A stretch of 64,000 nucleotides of DNA from Mucilaginibacter sp. PAMC 26640 (GTDB lineage: Bacteria; Bacteroidota; Bacteroidia; Sphingobacteriales; Sphingobacteriaceae): positions 3,286,001 through 3,350,000 of the forward strand of contig CP014773.1 of NCBI GenBank assembly GCA_001596135.1. Reading direction: 5' to 3'. Positions 52,380 through 62,420 of the stretch are shown here, in pieces. Below the pieces are notes generated by a model that worked only from the letters and a program-made list of their open reading frames with translations, had not been told where the DNA came from and made no database searches. Position 1 is the first letter of the stretch, and each line of letters begins with the position of its first letter. A program made the position numbers and the translations under genes.

Positions 52380-55097
52380 ATGAATATTTCTGCAAAAGTG
52401 CGGAAACCGGGAGGCTTATATACTCGCCTCAGCGGTGCTATAGAATTTAACAAGCCATTTATTTTTCAAATAATGCGTGTAGGCGTTGTAGTTACCCTAA
52501 TTATTTTAACCACTTTTCAGTTATTACTGGCTACAACTATCAAGGGCCAAAATATGCACTCGGACATGGTTACTATCGGCCTGCAGGATGAGAGTCTTAC
52601 GAGTGGTCTCGCAAAGATCGAGCAACAAACCTCGCTTCGTTTTTATTACCGCAAGGCGGAAATTAAAGCACTTATCGGATTTAACCTCGCTTCAGAGAAC
52701 AGAACAATAGAGCAAACCTTGCATGAGCTATTACAAAATACCTTTCTAACTTTCCGACAGATAGAAGGTAACATATTGATCGAACGGAATGATGTACAAG
52801 CCAACTATGAGATCAAAGGCCGTGTAGTAGATGTAAATCATCAATCAATAGCTTTTGCTAACGTGGTTATAAAGCAGGTGGCTACCGATAAAATTGTCCA
52901 AACGGCAAAAACAGATACCGGAGGACGTTTCAGGCTCACAGCAACAGACAAAGGGGACTATTTGATCGGGATTTCGGAGGTAAGTAAGGATAGTTTGTCC
53001 CTTGCTCTAACTTTAGAAGACATGAAGATAGTTCAATTACCGGATTTCATACTGAAGGCGTCAATTAAACAACTTAAACAAGTCACTGTAACCAGCAAAA
53101 CCCCTGTTCTTGAACGAAAGGTCGATCGATGGATATTTAACCTGAACAACACGATAATGGCAAATGGTTCTTCCCTTTTTGAGGCACTGCAGGTGGCGCC
53201 TTTTTTAAAGGTGTCCGACAATGGTGTTTCAATGGTAGGTAAAGGGGGGATGGGTGTTATGGTAAATGATAAAATAATTTATTTGAGCGGAACCGACCTG
53301 ACTAATTATCTCAAAACCCTCAGATCTGAAGGTGTGGAAAAAATAGAGATCATTACCAATCCGCCCGCAAAATATGAGGCGCAAGGCAATGCGGGATTGA
53401 TAAATATTGTGTTGAAGAAAAACGAATCATTGGGTTGGCGCGGATCAGTAGGTTCGTCATATCGGAAAGACGTTTACGCCTCCTACAGCTATAATGCCGC
53501 TCTTTTTTTTCGATCAAAAAAAATTAACAGCACTTTTACATTTAATCAATCGCGTTACCACAATATGCTGGACGATTGGCTTAATATAATTGGGAACCCC
53601 TACCAAATTTTGAGTAACGAACAGCGCATTTCAATTCCACCGGGTTTGCAGGCCGGTTTAAGTATAGATTACGAGTTAAACAAGCACAATAACATCGGGT
53701 TTATTTATAACCTTTCGCATAGTAAGGAGAAGGATACCTATGTTAATAGTTATAGCTATGTTACGGGCAATTCTATCGATTCGGTTTTAAACACCAAAGG
53801 CGAAATGTTAAGGCCGTTATTAGCAAATACTTTAAATATATACCACGACTTAAAGATCGATTCGGCCGGAAAGAAATTAAGTAGCGCTGTTAATTATTTC
53901 ACAAACAGGCCTGAAGTAAAAAATATATTTGTTTCTGAATCTGCAAATAACTACTCCTCAGTTCAAAACAATAACTTATCAAAATACAATATCTGGTCTG
54001 TCCAATCAGATTTAACATTGCCTTATAAATGGGCTAAATTAGAAACCGGTGCTAAGTTTGCCAATTATAATAACACTGCAAGCGTAGCGTACTATAACGA
54101 TAGCCTTGATCATCTTGTGTTGGACCAAACACGCAGTAATGATTTTGATTATATTGAAAAAAACCTGGCTGCATATTATAGTATGGAAACTGACCTGTCG
54201 AAAAAATGGAGAGCCAAGGCAGGGTTGCGTTATGAGTACACGATGACGGACGGTTATTCACCTACTTTAAACCAGCGTAATAAGCGTAATTACGGAGCAT
54301 TATTCCCCACGGCCTATATTGTTTACAAAGCCGACGGAAGCAATGTTTTTTCGATAAATTATTCGAGGCGGATCAACCGCCCGGGCCTCGCTTCCCTAAA
54401 TCCTTTTGACTATTATACAAACATTTATACCTATTCTACCGGAAATCCACTGCTTCTACCTTCATATAGCAATAATTTCGAACTTAATTACCTTTACAAG
54501 AGCATGTTGTCTTTTACTGTATTTACCCAACACGCGAGTGATCTAAATTCGTTACTTACGACGATCGAAGGGCCTCTGCTGGTTTCAAGCAGAGGGAATT
54601 TTTTAACACGGGATAACGTGGGGGCCTATGTTTCCTTTAACCGTGCCTATTTCAATTGGTGGGAAAATAGCAGCTCTGCCTCATTTTTTTATTCATCCTC
54701 CGAGTCCAAAATAGAAGCTATTCCCATTCAAAACGGAACATCTGCATCTTTTAGTTTCAATAATAGTTTCAAGGCAACTAAACTTTTAAATTTCTATTTG
54801 AACTACAGCCAAAGTCTTCCCTCAACCAGTGGAAATACTTACACATATAGTCAACGTGATTTTAGAATAGGGGCCAGGTTAAAATTATTTAACAATAATT
54901 TTACCATCAACCCGGCTTACTTTTTAGGTACTGAAAGCAGATATGAATCACGATTTAGCGAGTTTGTGCAGACAGAGCGAACGAATTATCATTATAGAAC
55001 CTTTAGCCTTGCTCTTACCTACTTGTTCGGAAGATCAAAGGTTTCTGGTAATAACAAGAACATATCGTTTGATGAGAAACGAAGAGCTCAATACTGA
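52380..55097 (+). CDS. Outer-membrane beta-barrel receptor with STN domain
   Basis: A 905-residue protein from ATG 52380 (MNISAKVRKPGGLYTRL); the GTG at 52356 is possible. A membrane helix or signal (VVVTLIILTTFQLLLATTIKG) is followed by an STN secretin/TonB N-terminal domain (SLTSGLAKIEQQTSLRFYYR), a carboxypeptidase-like repeat (GRVVDVNHQSIAFANVVIKQ), a plug region and a large OMP beta-barrel. The N-terminal signalling domain contacts FecR. Ligand unknown. No SusD partner beside it. Confidence 0.88.
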   Translation: MNISAKVRKPGGLYTRLSGAIEFNKPFIFQIMRVGVVVTLIILTTFQLLLATTIKGQNMHSDMVTIGLQDESLTSGLAKIEQQTSLRFYYRKAEIKALIGFNLASENRTIEQTLHELLQNTFLTFRQIEGNILIERNDVQANYEIKGRVVDVNHQSIAFANVVIKQVATDKIVQTAKTDTGGRFRLTATDKGDYLIGISEVSKDSLSLALTLEDMKIVQLPDFILKASIKQLKQVTVTSKTPVLERKVDRWIFNLNNTIMANGSSLFEALQVAPFLKVSDNGVSMVGKGGMGVMVNDKIIYLSGTDLTNYLKTLRSEGVEKIEIITNPPAKYEAQGNAGLINIVLKKNESLGWRGSVGSSYRKDVYASYSYNAALFFRSKKINSTFTFNQSRYHNMLDDWLNIIGNPYQILSNEQRISIPPGLQAGLSIDYELNKHNNIGFIYNLSHSKEKDTYVNSYSYVTGNSIDSVLNTKGEMLRPLLANTLNIYHDLKIDSAGKKLSSAVNYFTNRPEVKNIFVSESANNYSSVQNNNLSKYNIWSVQSDLTLPYKWAKLETGAKFANYNNTASVAYYNDSLDHLVLDQTRSNDFDYIEKNLAAYYSMETDLSKKWRAKAGLRYEYTMTDGYSPTLNQRNKRNYGALFPTAYIVYKADGSNVFSINYSRRINRPGLASLNPFDYYTNIYTYSTGNPLLLPSYSNNFELNYLYKSMLSFTVFTQHASDLNSLLTTIEGPLLVSSRGNFLTRDNVGAYVSFNRAYFNWWENSSSASFFYSSSESKIEAIPIQNGTSASFSFNNSFKATKLLNFYLNYSQSLPSTSGNTYTYSQRDFRIGARLKLFNNNFTINPAYFLGTESRYESRFSEFVQTERTNYHYRTFSLALTYLFGRSKVSGNNKNISFDEKRRAQY

Positions 55098-55512
55098 GAT
55101 GATTTTATAATAGGGTTCATTGCAATGCTTTTCAAGGTTGATATTCAAGTAGATAACCCAATAATAAATCATGTTTTTAAAAGCATTTCATTCGCCAGTC
55201 CAAAAAGATAGCGTCCGCCGGAATAAAACGTCAGGGTCATACAAACGAGCAGGATTTATCCGCTTTTAGCGACCCCGCCCGTCCTTGACGTTTTACCGGC
55301 TACGCGCTGTTGATTGCACCACCGGTAACAATGAAAGGCTGTGTGCGTGACTTGTAGGGTTACCGGGAATAGGCTTGTCAGATATTAGGTAATTGATTAT
55401 CAATGTTTAAAAGATTCCAACGCAAGTCTCATTAGTAACGTTGCTTGCATAATTGCTTCGCCATTATTTTAAGTCTCTGTATCTTGTCCTGAATTTTACA
55501 TTCTCGGCTCGC
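55098..55512. other. Intergenic region with dispersed repeat
   Basis: About 415 bases between two convergent genes. It contains copy B of the dispersed palindromic repeat (55217-55317). Nothing else was recognised. Confidence 0.5.
55217..55317 (+). repeat. Dispersed palindromic repeat, copy B
   Basis: GCCGGAATAAAACGTCAGGG at the left end and GTCCTTGACGTTTTACCGGC at the right form an inverted pair. Closely similar to copy A at 49093-49195. Confidence 0.7.
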
Positions 55513-56598
55513 TTATTTGCCCTTCAGCTCATTTTTTAACAGCCGGATGGTCTTGGTATCCAGTCCTAATACAGCTTCGTCTCTATCTTTTGAGCTGGCA
55601 CGTGCTTTGGGTTCGTTAATGGCTTCATATAAAAAAACACCATTACTTTCGGAGAGATATTTTTTAAATAACGACGGAAGATGTTCGCTTGCAGATAAAC
55701 CTTTGGAGCGGCTTGGTTTAAATCCCATTTCAGAAACAAAATACTCCGGTACCCTGGGGAAATCCCCTTTCATTAATTGAACAAACCTGCCATGAGCCGG
55801 GCGACCATGCTCATCGTTAGAAAATTCTTCATTATTATAAGCATCTATCCCAACAAAATCTAGTGGTACGTCATTATTGATCCGCTGAAGTAATCCAGCA
55901 TGCCGCCATGCGTAATTCATTCCGCATTTTGCTTGCGGGGTAGCATCTTTTATCCCCTTTATCATCGCCATTATCTGAACGATAAGCAAAGGGTAGGTTA
56001 TCAAATTATAACCAAAATCATGTTGTGATAATCCGTAACGGTTTAGTGTATAATTAACAAGGCTCTTATGAGTATTACCTACCGCTTTAACGTCAAGCTC
56101 ATTGTCAATCTGGTAATACTTTACGTCGGGATAGGTAGATGCGAAGCCTTTGGCTGAAGTGTAGCTAATCTTTGCAGCAGCATTAAGTTCATCTTTGGAA
56201 TAGCCTACTCCGTTGTCAGGCATGCGTCCTCTTCCTTTAATATATAAAACTACATAATTTTTCATACCGCTAGCTTTTGCAGCCTTTAGAAACATATCGC
56301 CGTTTACAGATGGTTTTCCGTTGTTGTCGATATTAAAGTCGCCACGAAATGAGTTTAGCCCTATTTCTTTAGCCATCCGGATTACGCTACCTATCTGATC
56401 AACAGTGTAATCAGGATGTCCATTCATCCCCTGGCCAAAATGATGGTTTACGCCCGCTAATTTTAGCTGATGGATTTGGATTGGCCTGTGTAAATAGCTG
56501 CTTTCTGTTGCTTTTTTTAAAGTAGGTTGCATTGTTAACATTCCTAGCAAAGGTAAAGCTACCAAAATCGCTATAAGTGGTTTCATTTTCATTATCAT
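55513..56598 (-). CDS. Secreted clan GH-A glycoside hydrolase
   Basis: A 361-residue protein with a signal peptide (LIAILVALPLLGMLTM). It is a TIM-barrel enzyme: GMNGHPDYTVDQIG at the start, acid/base glutamate in YYQIDNELDVK, and nucleophile glutamate in YFVSEMGFKPS. The NGHP opening is shared with the lipoprotein hydrolase at 21.8-23.4 kb, but here the NE pair is intact. Substrate unknown; context (next to a glycosyltransferase operon) suggests a role in trimming exported glycan (inference). Confidence 0.75.
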   Translation of the reverse strand: MIMKMKPLIAILVALPLLGMLTMQPTLKKATESSYLHRPIQIHQLKLAGVNHHFGQGMNGHPDYTVDQIGSVIRMAKEIGLNSFRGDFNIDNNGKPSVNGDMFLKAAKASGMKNYVVLYIKGRGRMPDNGVGYSKDELNAAAKISYTSAKGFASTYPDVKYYQIDNELDVKAVGNTHKSLVNYTLNRYGLSQHDFGYNLITYPLLIVQIMAMIKGIKDATPQAKCGMNYAWRHAGLLQRINNDVPLDFVGIDAYNNEEFSNDEHGRPAHGRFVQLMKGDFPRVPEYFVSEMGFKPSRSKGLSASEHLPSLFKKYLSESNGVFLYEAINEPKARASSKDRDEAVLGLDTKTIRLLKNELKGK

Positions 56599-57186
56599 CC
56601 GGATTAGATTTTGTACACTTATTTCAAAACATGTAGACCTGTTATGGAAATTAATTTATTAGCTACTTAACTTATATTTCGGCCAAGAGTTTTTCATTAA
56701 GCGGTTATTATAAAAAATGTGTCAGACAAGCTGATTAATTTCTCCGACTTCAATAATCTAATAAAGCGTATAATCACTCGGGAATTTGTAAAAATGGAAC
56801 AAATTTTCAAGGATTAAAACTGCTCAGGATTCTAAGGATCATAAAGTTAATAAAAAGTTTATCTCCTGAAATTTTTGGTGCGGACACTAAAAACCTAAAC
56901 GCCAGAGCGATTGTGCAATGATCAAGACTCACATTTAACTGATCGATTTAATGATTTCTTTGTCTAGTACTGATTTGCCGAGCAAAATTTCTTCCGATAC
57001 CGTCGAAACATTACAGCACCGAAGCGGTTTTTGTAAGTCAAAACTATTCGAAAGAAGATAAGCATTTTCGTTTTATGATATTAATTCTTTCTGCTGTAAT
57101 GAAAGAATTAATACCAAGGAATCGATTTTTGGGTGATTACTAAAACTTTTCTTATTTCGGTTTTATGTGCATGTACTAGTTATTAT
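56599..57186. other. Divergent upstream region of the glycosyltransferase operon
   Basis: About 590 AT-rich bases. Both divergent promoters should lie here. Includes the inverted pair ATTAATTCTTTC/GAAAGAATTAAT around TGCTGTAAT near 57080-57113 that could be a regulatory hairpin. No gene seen. Confidence 0.35.
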
Positions 57187-58302
57187 ATGAATATTTTACT
57201 TGTAGCAGGTCCTGGCATATCACTTAAGGAGCCTTATGAAAGCGGAATAGAAGCGTTTATCGTTTCATTTGCGAACCAGCTTATTGATGAAGGGCATAAA
57301 GTAGATGTGGTTGCCAATGAGGCGGAAGCCAGCTCTAAATTTACGCTTATCAACCCTTTCAATAAAAAGACTCCGGGAGGTTCTGAAGTTGTTGACCTTA
57401 TCAACGAAAAGCGTGAGTTTGAAAATTTAAATTTTAAGTTATATGATGTTATTCATTATAACATGTTTTATCCTCACCTGTTGAGCGTAGGATTAGAACT
57501 TAATAAAATTTCCTTTCTGACATTACATTCACCGGCCGACCAAAAACGAATAGCGGCTTACAAAAAAGTATCTGGGCGAAGCAATTTGGTATTTGTATCG
57601 ATTTCAGAACGGATTAAGAAGCAATGGGACCAGGCATTAGGAATAGATACCGCGCTTATTCCGAATGGGATTAATTTGGACCTTTGGTCCACAATTGGCT
57701 CAGAAAATCGCGATTATCTGTTGTGGTCGGCACGAATCAATGAACAAAAAAATTTAGCAGCTGCCATTTGCTTAGCAAAAAATATGCAGCTGCCGCTGAA
57801 GATTGCCGGCAGAATTACTGACCAGCAGTATTTTGATGAGATGGTAAAACCTCACCTAAACGAGCAAATCCAGTATGTTGGTCACGTTACTCAGAGGGAA
57901 CTGGGCATGTTAGCGAAAGGGGCGTCTGCTTATCTCGCAACAGCAACATGGCAAGAGCCTTTTGGCTTATCAGCCCTGGAAATGCTTGCAAGTGGCGTAC
58001 CAGTTGTTGGCTTCAAAACCGCCGTTCCGCCTGAGTGGGATCATGAAAGCGTTTTAACAACCGCATCTGTGCATTGGCAAGACTTAGTAGAGCTGGTTAA
58101 AAAGAGTACTGCGATCAGTTCGGAAGCGTGTAAAGATTTTGCATCGAACATGAGTATTCAAAATATGACCACGAAGTACGTGAAGTTATATGAAGATATT
58201 TTATTGCCGGAAGCTGATTTGGAAGAAACGAAGATAGCAGACAAGGGCATATTAAAAGTTGCCGCTCAGCAACAAAATACATTAAATAAAACTGGCTTAT
58301 GA
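57187..58302 (+). CDS. GT4 glycosyltransferase, tandem copy 1
   Basis: A 371-residue GT-B enzyme from ATG 57187 (MNILLVAGPGISLKEPYESG). Motifs: N-terminal GIEAF, a central IPNGINLDLW and the donor-binding stretch EPFGLSALEMLASGVPVVGF with the two glutamates of the GT4 E-x7-E motif. Overlaps copy 2 by four bases. Copy 2 and 3 share the same layout and motifs, so the three arose by duplication. Confidence 0.88.
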   Translation: MNILLVAGPGISLKEPYESGIEAFIVSFANQLIDEGHKVDVVANEAEASSKFTLINPFNKKTPGGSEVVDLINEKREFENLNFKLYDVIHYNMFYPHLLSVGLELNKISFLTLHSPADQKRIAAYKKVSGRSNLVFVSISERIKKQWDQALGIDTALIPNGINLDLWSTIGSENRDYLLWSARINEQKNLAAAICLAKNMQLPLKIAGRITDQQYFDEMVKPHLNEQIQYVGHVTQRELGMLAKGASAYLATATWQEPFGLSALEMLASGVPVVGFKTAVPPEWDHESVLTTASVHWQDLVELVKKSTAISSEACKDFASNMSIQNMTTKYVKLYEDILLPEADLEETKIADKGILKVAAQQQNTLNKTGL

Positions 58303-59321
58303 AGATCGCTGTTATAGCTAAAACCAGATTGCCGATAGCTGAGCCATTTCGCGGCGGCCTGGAAGCATTCACCCACGCTTTGTGTGAAGAATACCTATCT
58401 CTTGGCCATAAGATCACTTTATACGCCCACGTGGATAGCGACCCTAAATTGAATCTTAAAGGTTTTTATGGCGATGAGCATAGGGAAGACAAACAATTTG
58501 AGCTATACGAGAACAACGAATACCTCTCGATACTCAAAGATATTGAACGGAACGATTTTGATATCGTTCACAACAATGCTACGCATGAGCTACCCATAAT
58601 ATGGGGTGTAAAGGCTCCAATTCCGGTGGTTACGACTATCCATACGCCACCAACCAGCAAATTGAAGGCCGCGATCAAGATTTGCTCAAGTTCTGAAAAT
58701 CTCCATTTTGTTATGCCGTCGAAGTCGTTTCAAGGTACATGGCATCCCTATATGGCTAATGGATCGACTGTTATTTATAATGGTGTTGACCTGCTTAAGT
58801 GGCCGCTCGTACGCACTGGTAAAGACTACCTGTTATGGTTTGGCAGGATTGTACATGCGAAAGGGCTGGATATCGTGCTCGATGCAGCACATGAATTAAA
58901 TTTACCCCTAAAATTCGCCGGATCAATCGATGATAAAAGCTACTTCGATGAGCAGATTAAGCCCCGTATGAGGGATAATGACACCTATCTTGGTCACTTA
59001 AAGCAAGCTGAGATTCAGTCATATATGCAAGGTGCAGCGGCAATGGTCAATGCCGTTCGTTGGGAAGAGCCATTTGGTCTTACTAACATAGAAGCCATGT
59101 CCTCTGGAGTGCCCGTCGCCGGTTTCAACCGCGGCGCCTTTGTTGAATTGGCAGATGTTGAGAGCGGAGTTGTTGCCGTGCAAAAAAACGTACCGGCCCT
59201 TGCAAAAGCGATTGAAGCTGCAATGCTACTTGATAGTGCCAAAGTGAGGCGCCGCGCAGATACATTTTCTTTACGATCGATGACTGAGCACTACCTAAAT
59301 CATTTTGAGAGATTACTATGA
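58299..59321 (+). CDS. GT4 glycosyltransferase, tandem copy 2
   Basis: A 340-residue GT-B enzyme: GGLEAFTHALCEEYLSLGH at the N-terminus, IYNGVDLLKWPLV in the middle and EEPFGLTNIEAMSSGVPVAG in the C-terminal domain. The more divergent of the three paralogues. Coupled to both neighbours by ATGA overlaps. Confidence 0.88.
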   Translation: MKIAVIAKTRLPIAEPFRGGLEAFTHALCEEYLSLGHKITLYAHVDSDPKLNLKGFYGDEHREDKQFELYENNEYLSILKDIERNDFDIVHNNATHELPIIWGVKAPIPVVTTIHTPPTSKLKAAIKICSSSENLHFVMPSKSFQGTWHPYMANGSTVIYNGVDLLKWPLVRTGKDYLLWFGRIVHAKGLDIVLDAAHELNLPLKFAGSIDDKSYFDEQIKPRMRDNDTYLGHLKQAEIQSYMQGAAAMVNAVRWEEPFGLTNIEAMSSGVPVAGFNRGAFVELADVESGVVAVQKNVPALAKAIEAAMLLDSAKVRRRADTFSLRSMTEHYLNHFERLL

Positions 59322-60379
59322 AAATACTTTTAGTTGCCGGGCCATCCGTTTCCCTGCGCGAACCCTACAATGGAGGTACGGAAGCCTTTATAGTTGAGCA
59401 CGCGAACGAGTTAGTACGGCTCGGTCATATCGTCGATGTAATAGCAAAGGATGCCGATGAAAAAAATCTTTTTCAAGTAATTACGTTTCCTGAAAGTCCG
59501 CTCAGTATGAAAGATAGTTCGTATCGGCCGTGTACAGAAGCGCTTGGGCAGCAACACTATCAAACCCTACAGTTTGGCATGTTTGACGTTAGTGTTTACG
59601 ACGTTATTCATTATAATTCATACATACCGGAGATTTACGCTATCGGTGCGCTTTTTAAAACGCCTGGCGTACTCACATTACATTTGCCGCCGACAGAGCG
59701 GTTTATACTGATGTATAAGTTTTTTATTCAGCATGCGCCCGTTATGCCGATCGGTATTTCAGGCCGAATGAGTGAACAATGGAAGGCATTTCTTGGTCAG
59801 GATGTGGAAGTAATATTAAATGGAATAGCTATAGAAAAGTGGAAGCTCAATCCCCGTAACACTGACGGATATCTGCTTTGGAGCGGGCGTATTGCAAAAG
59901 AAAAGAATGTTGAAGCGGCTATCCATTTGGCTAATCATTTAAAGCAGCCACTTAAAATAGTTGGTGCCATTTTCGACCAGAAATATTTTGATGCTCATAT
60001 TCAGCCACAGCTAAACGAACGTATTGAATACATCTCCCACATCACTCAGCTGCAATTAACGCATGTAATTGCTGGTGCTTCATCATATCTGGCAACCGCT
60101 ACCTGGGAAGAGCCTTTCGGGTTGAGCACAGTAGAGATGCTTGCAAGTGGTTTACCTGTAGTAGGTTTTACTTCTGCTATACCGCCGGAGCTGAGGGACG
60201 GTAATGTGGCTATAGCCGTCGATTCAGATAACTGGCGTGATTTGATAAAGCCCTTAGCTATTGCAAAACAAGCAACACCTGAAGCGTGCCGTGCCTTTGC
60301 AGCGCGTTTCGATATGGCGAAAACTTCCGCTGCTTATGTAAGCGTCTATCAACGCGTCGCAAAAAACATCGGGAAATGA
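59318..60379 (+). CDS. GT4 glycosyltransferase, tandem copy 3
   Basis: A 353-residue GT-B enzyme closest to copy 1 (MKILLVAGPSVSLREPYNGG; EEPFGLSTVEMLASGLPVVG). Contains ILNGIAIEKW like the other copies. Overlaps both neighbours. Probably adds a sugar in the same pathway as copies 1 and 2, with different acceptor. Confidence 0.88.
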   Translation: MKILLVAGPSVSLREPYNGGTEAFIVEHANELVRLGHIVDVIAKDADEKNLFQVITFPESPLSMKDSSYRPCTEALGQQHYQTLQFGMFDVSVYDVIHYNSYIPEIYAIGALFKTPGVLTLHLPPTERFILMYKFFIQHAPVMPIGISGRMSEQWKAFLGQDVEVILNGIAIEKWKLNPRNTDGYLLWSGRIAKEKNVEAAIHLANHLKQPLKIVGAIFDQKYFDAHIQPQLNERIEYISHITQLQLTHVIAGASSYLATATWEEPFGLSTVEMLASGLPVVGFTSAIPPELRDGNVAIAVDSDNWRDLIKPLAIAKQATPEACRAFAARFDMAKTSAAYVSVYQRVAKNIGK

Positions 60380-61404
60380 TGAAATCCAGTATATTTTATT
60401 TCGTACATGCACACGGTAATGGCCATAAGGCAACATTCCATATGTTGTATCCGGTGTTGTCAGCCTTTTTTGAGGTGATCGTGATCACAACTAATAATGA
60501 AATAACCAGTTACCTGCATGAAAGGTATGATGTTCGTGTGCTGGAACTTCCCCCGAAGTATCCGGAGGGCTACAAAATACCAGAGCATACGTTCTCCAAA
60601 GCTTTTGAAGTTACGCCGTATGCGATTGAACCCGCAGCGCGGGGTTTAACGGTTGCTCAGGCGATAGCGCGCTACAAGCCAAAAGCTTTCTACTGCGACG
60701 GTGTTCCGGAGTTGGCGATCATGGTGCGGGGCATGGGTGTCCCGGTAGTACTAGTGCACCTGCCCGGAAATATCATGACCGATCCCACCCAGGTCTTTGC
60801 TCATGAACTGGCGGATCATATCGTAGCTCATTTTCCTTCATTTTTGGAACAGGGAAGCTATAAATATACTTCCAAAACCTACTACAGCGGTTATATGTCA
60901 CAGTATGCTGAAAAAGGTTGGGGCCAAACCCGCTGTACACCCGATCGGCATGTAACCATTGTTTTGGGTTACGATAATTATGAGGAATCGGTACTGCAAC
61001 GGATTACAAAAGACCAGGACACGGAGTTTACGATCATCGGTAATAAAAGGGAATATGATTTAAATAAAAACTGTAAGATGCTTGGCCGGATCAAAGACAT
61101 TCGGGAAGTGATCACTGGAAAGGTAGTGATCTCTGCAGCTGGTCAAAACACGATCGCAGAACTTTTGTCTCTCGGAAAAAGTATTATCATGCTCCCGGAA
61201 GATAGGCCGTATGACGAGCAGGTTGTACATGCAAATGTGCTGGCTGAACGAAATGTGGCCTTGCTGGCGCATGAAAATTTTAGCGCTGAGCAGTGGCAAC
61301 AAGTTGTGCAGCAAGCGAAAGAATTTAGGCCTTTATACGAAAATTTAGTCAATGCGTCTGCCCCCGAGCAAATAGCGCAAAAAATGAAACATTGGTATGC
61401 CTGA
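60376..61404 (+). CDS. MurG/MGT-like glycosyltransferase
   Basis: Start at ATG 60376 (or 60379), overlapping the preceding stop; the longer open frame upstream lies inside the previous gene. The 342-residue GT-B protein opens with FYFVHAHGNGHKATFHML and has the C-terminal nucleotide-sugar motif SAAGQNTIAELLSLGKSIIM with PYDEQVVHANVL, typical of MurG and GT28-like enzymes. Fourth gene of the operon. Confidence 0.82.
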   Translation: MMKSSIFYFVHAHGNGHKATFHMLYPVLSAFFEVIVITTNNEITSYLHERYDVRVLELPPKYPEGYKIPEHTFSKAFEVTPYAIEPAARGLTVAQAIARYKPKAFYCDGVPELAIMVRGMGVPVVLVHLPGNIMTDPTQVFAHELADHIVAHFPSFLEQGSYKYTSKTYYSGYMSQYAEKGWGQTRCTPDRHVTIVLGYDNYEESVLQRITKDQDTEFTIIGNKREYDLNKNCKMLGRIKDIREVITGKVVISAAGQNTIAELLSLGKSIIMLPEDRPYDEQVVHANVLAERNVALLAHENFSAEQWQQVVQQAKEFRPLYENLVNASAPEQIAQKMKHWYA

Positions 61405-62230
61405 ATTTAGTGTCGTAACAATCGTAAAAAAAAGGCGAAAGCAATTAGCCAATCTTCTTGAATCTATAAGCGCATCAACAATACTCCCCTGCGATGTACA
61501 GGTTGTTTGCATGGACGAACCGGATAGGATCGCAACTCCTGCCGGTTTAAATTTGAACATCCAGTCTATTGAAGATACCCCACAGCTACCGCTAGCTGCT
61601 GCGCGAAATAGGGGGATAGGCGCTACCCAAACCGATAACGTCATATTTATAGATGTAGATTGCATCGTATCGCCTACGTTATTTGCTAATTTACTGGCAG
61701 GTTTGCAAGCGGACAAAATAATTGCTGCCTATCCATTATATCTGCCTGCGGTGCCAGAAATAGTAAATTACGCAGCGCTTAAGCGCCAGGCAGTGAGCCA
61801 TCCCGCCAGAGAGCACATACCTGCCGGACAGGCCGTTGAACATTTAAAATTCTGGTCGCTGATATTTGCTATCCAAAAGCAAACTTTTAAAAAAATTGGT
61901 GGCTTCGATGAATCGTTTTTAGGATATGGGGCAGAAGATACAGATTTTGCCATGATGTTTGATCGGGTAGGCGTTAAGCAGATTTTTGTACGCGATTACA
62001 TTCTACATCAATATCATAATAAGCATGATCCACCGCTAAATTACTTTGAGTCAATTATTAAAAACGCTATCCGATATCAACAAAAATGGGGTGTTTTGCC
62101 GATGATGCGCTGGTTGAAAGCATTTGAAAAAATGGGACTGATAAAAATTGATGAGGCAGAAAACATCACTGTATTTCAAAAACCTACAGACGATCAGATA
62201 AAAAACAGTCTTTCGCTTTATCCTTATTGA
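61397..62230 (+). CDS. GT2/GT7-like glycosyltransferase
   Basis: A 277-residue GT-A enzyme: N-terminal EFSVVTIVKKRRKQLANLL, metal-binding DVDC in IFIDVDCIVSP and a galactosyltransferase C-terminal type motif GGFDESFLGYGAEDTDFAMM. Overlaps the fourth gene by eight bases. Last gene of the operon. Donor sugar not readable, though the C-terminal motif is frequent in galactosyl or N-acetylgalactosaminyl transferases. Confidence 0.85.
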   Translation: MPEFSVVTIVKKRRKQLANLLESISASTILPCDVQVVCMDEPDRIATPAGLNLNIQSIEDTPQLPLAAARNRGIGATQTDNVIFIDVDCIVSPTLFANLLAGLQADKIIAAYPLYLPAVPEIVNYAALKRQAVSHPAREHIPAGQAVEHLKFWSLIFAIQKQTFKKIGGFDESFLGYGAEDTDFAMMFDRVGVKQIFVRDYILHQYHNKHDPPLNYFESIIKNAIRYQQKWGVLPMMRWLKAFEKMGLIKIDEAENITVFQKPTDDQIKNSLSLYPY

Positions 62231-62420
62231 TTCCTGACCATTTTTTTCGAAAGCTTATTCATAAGCTTGGTATCAGGTAATGATGTGTGACTGCATCAAT
62301 GCTATACCGAGCTATATAGAGCAGGTGGTTTTTGCAGGCTATAGTTCGAAAGTAATTTTCAGGAGTTGATGACAGTGTTTCTACCCTCACAATTACCTAT
62401 TGTAGTTTTTGTTAAATATG

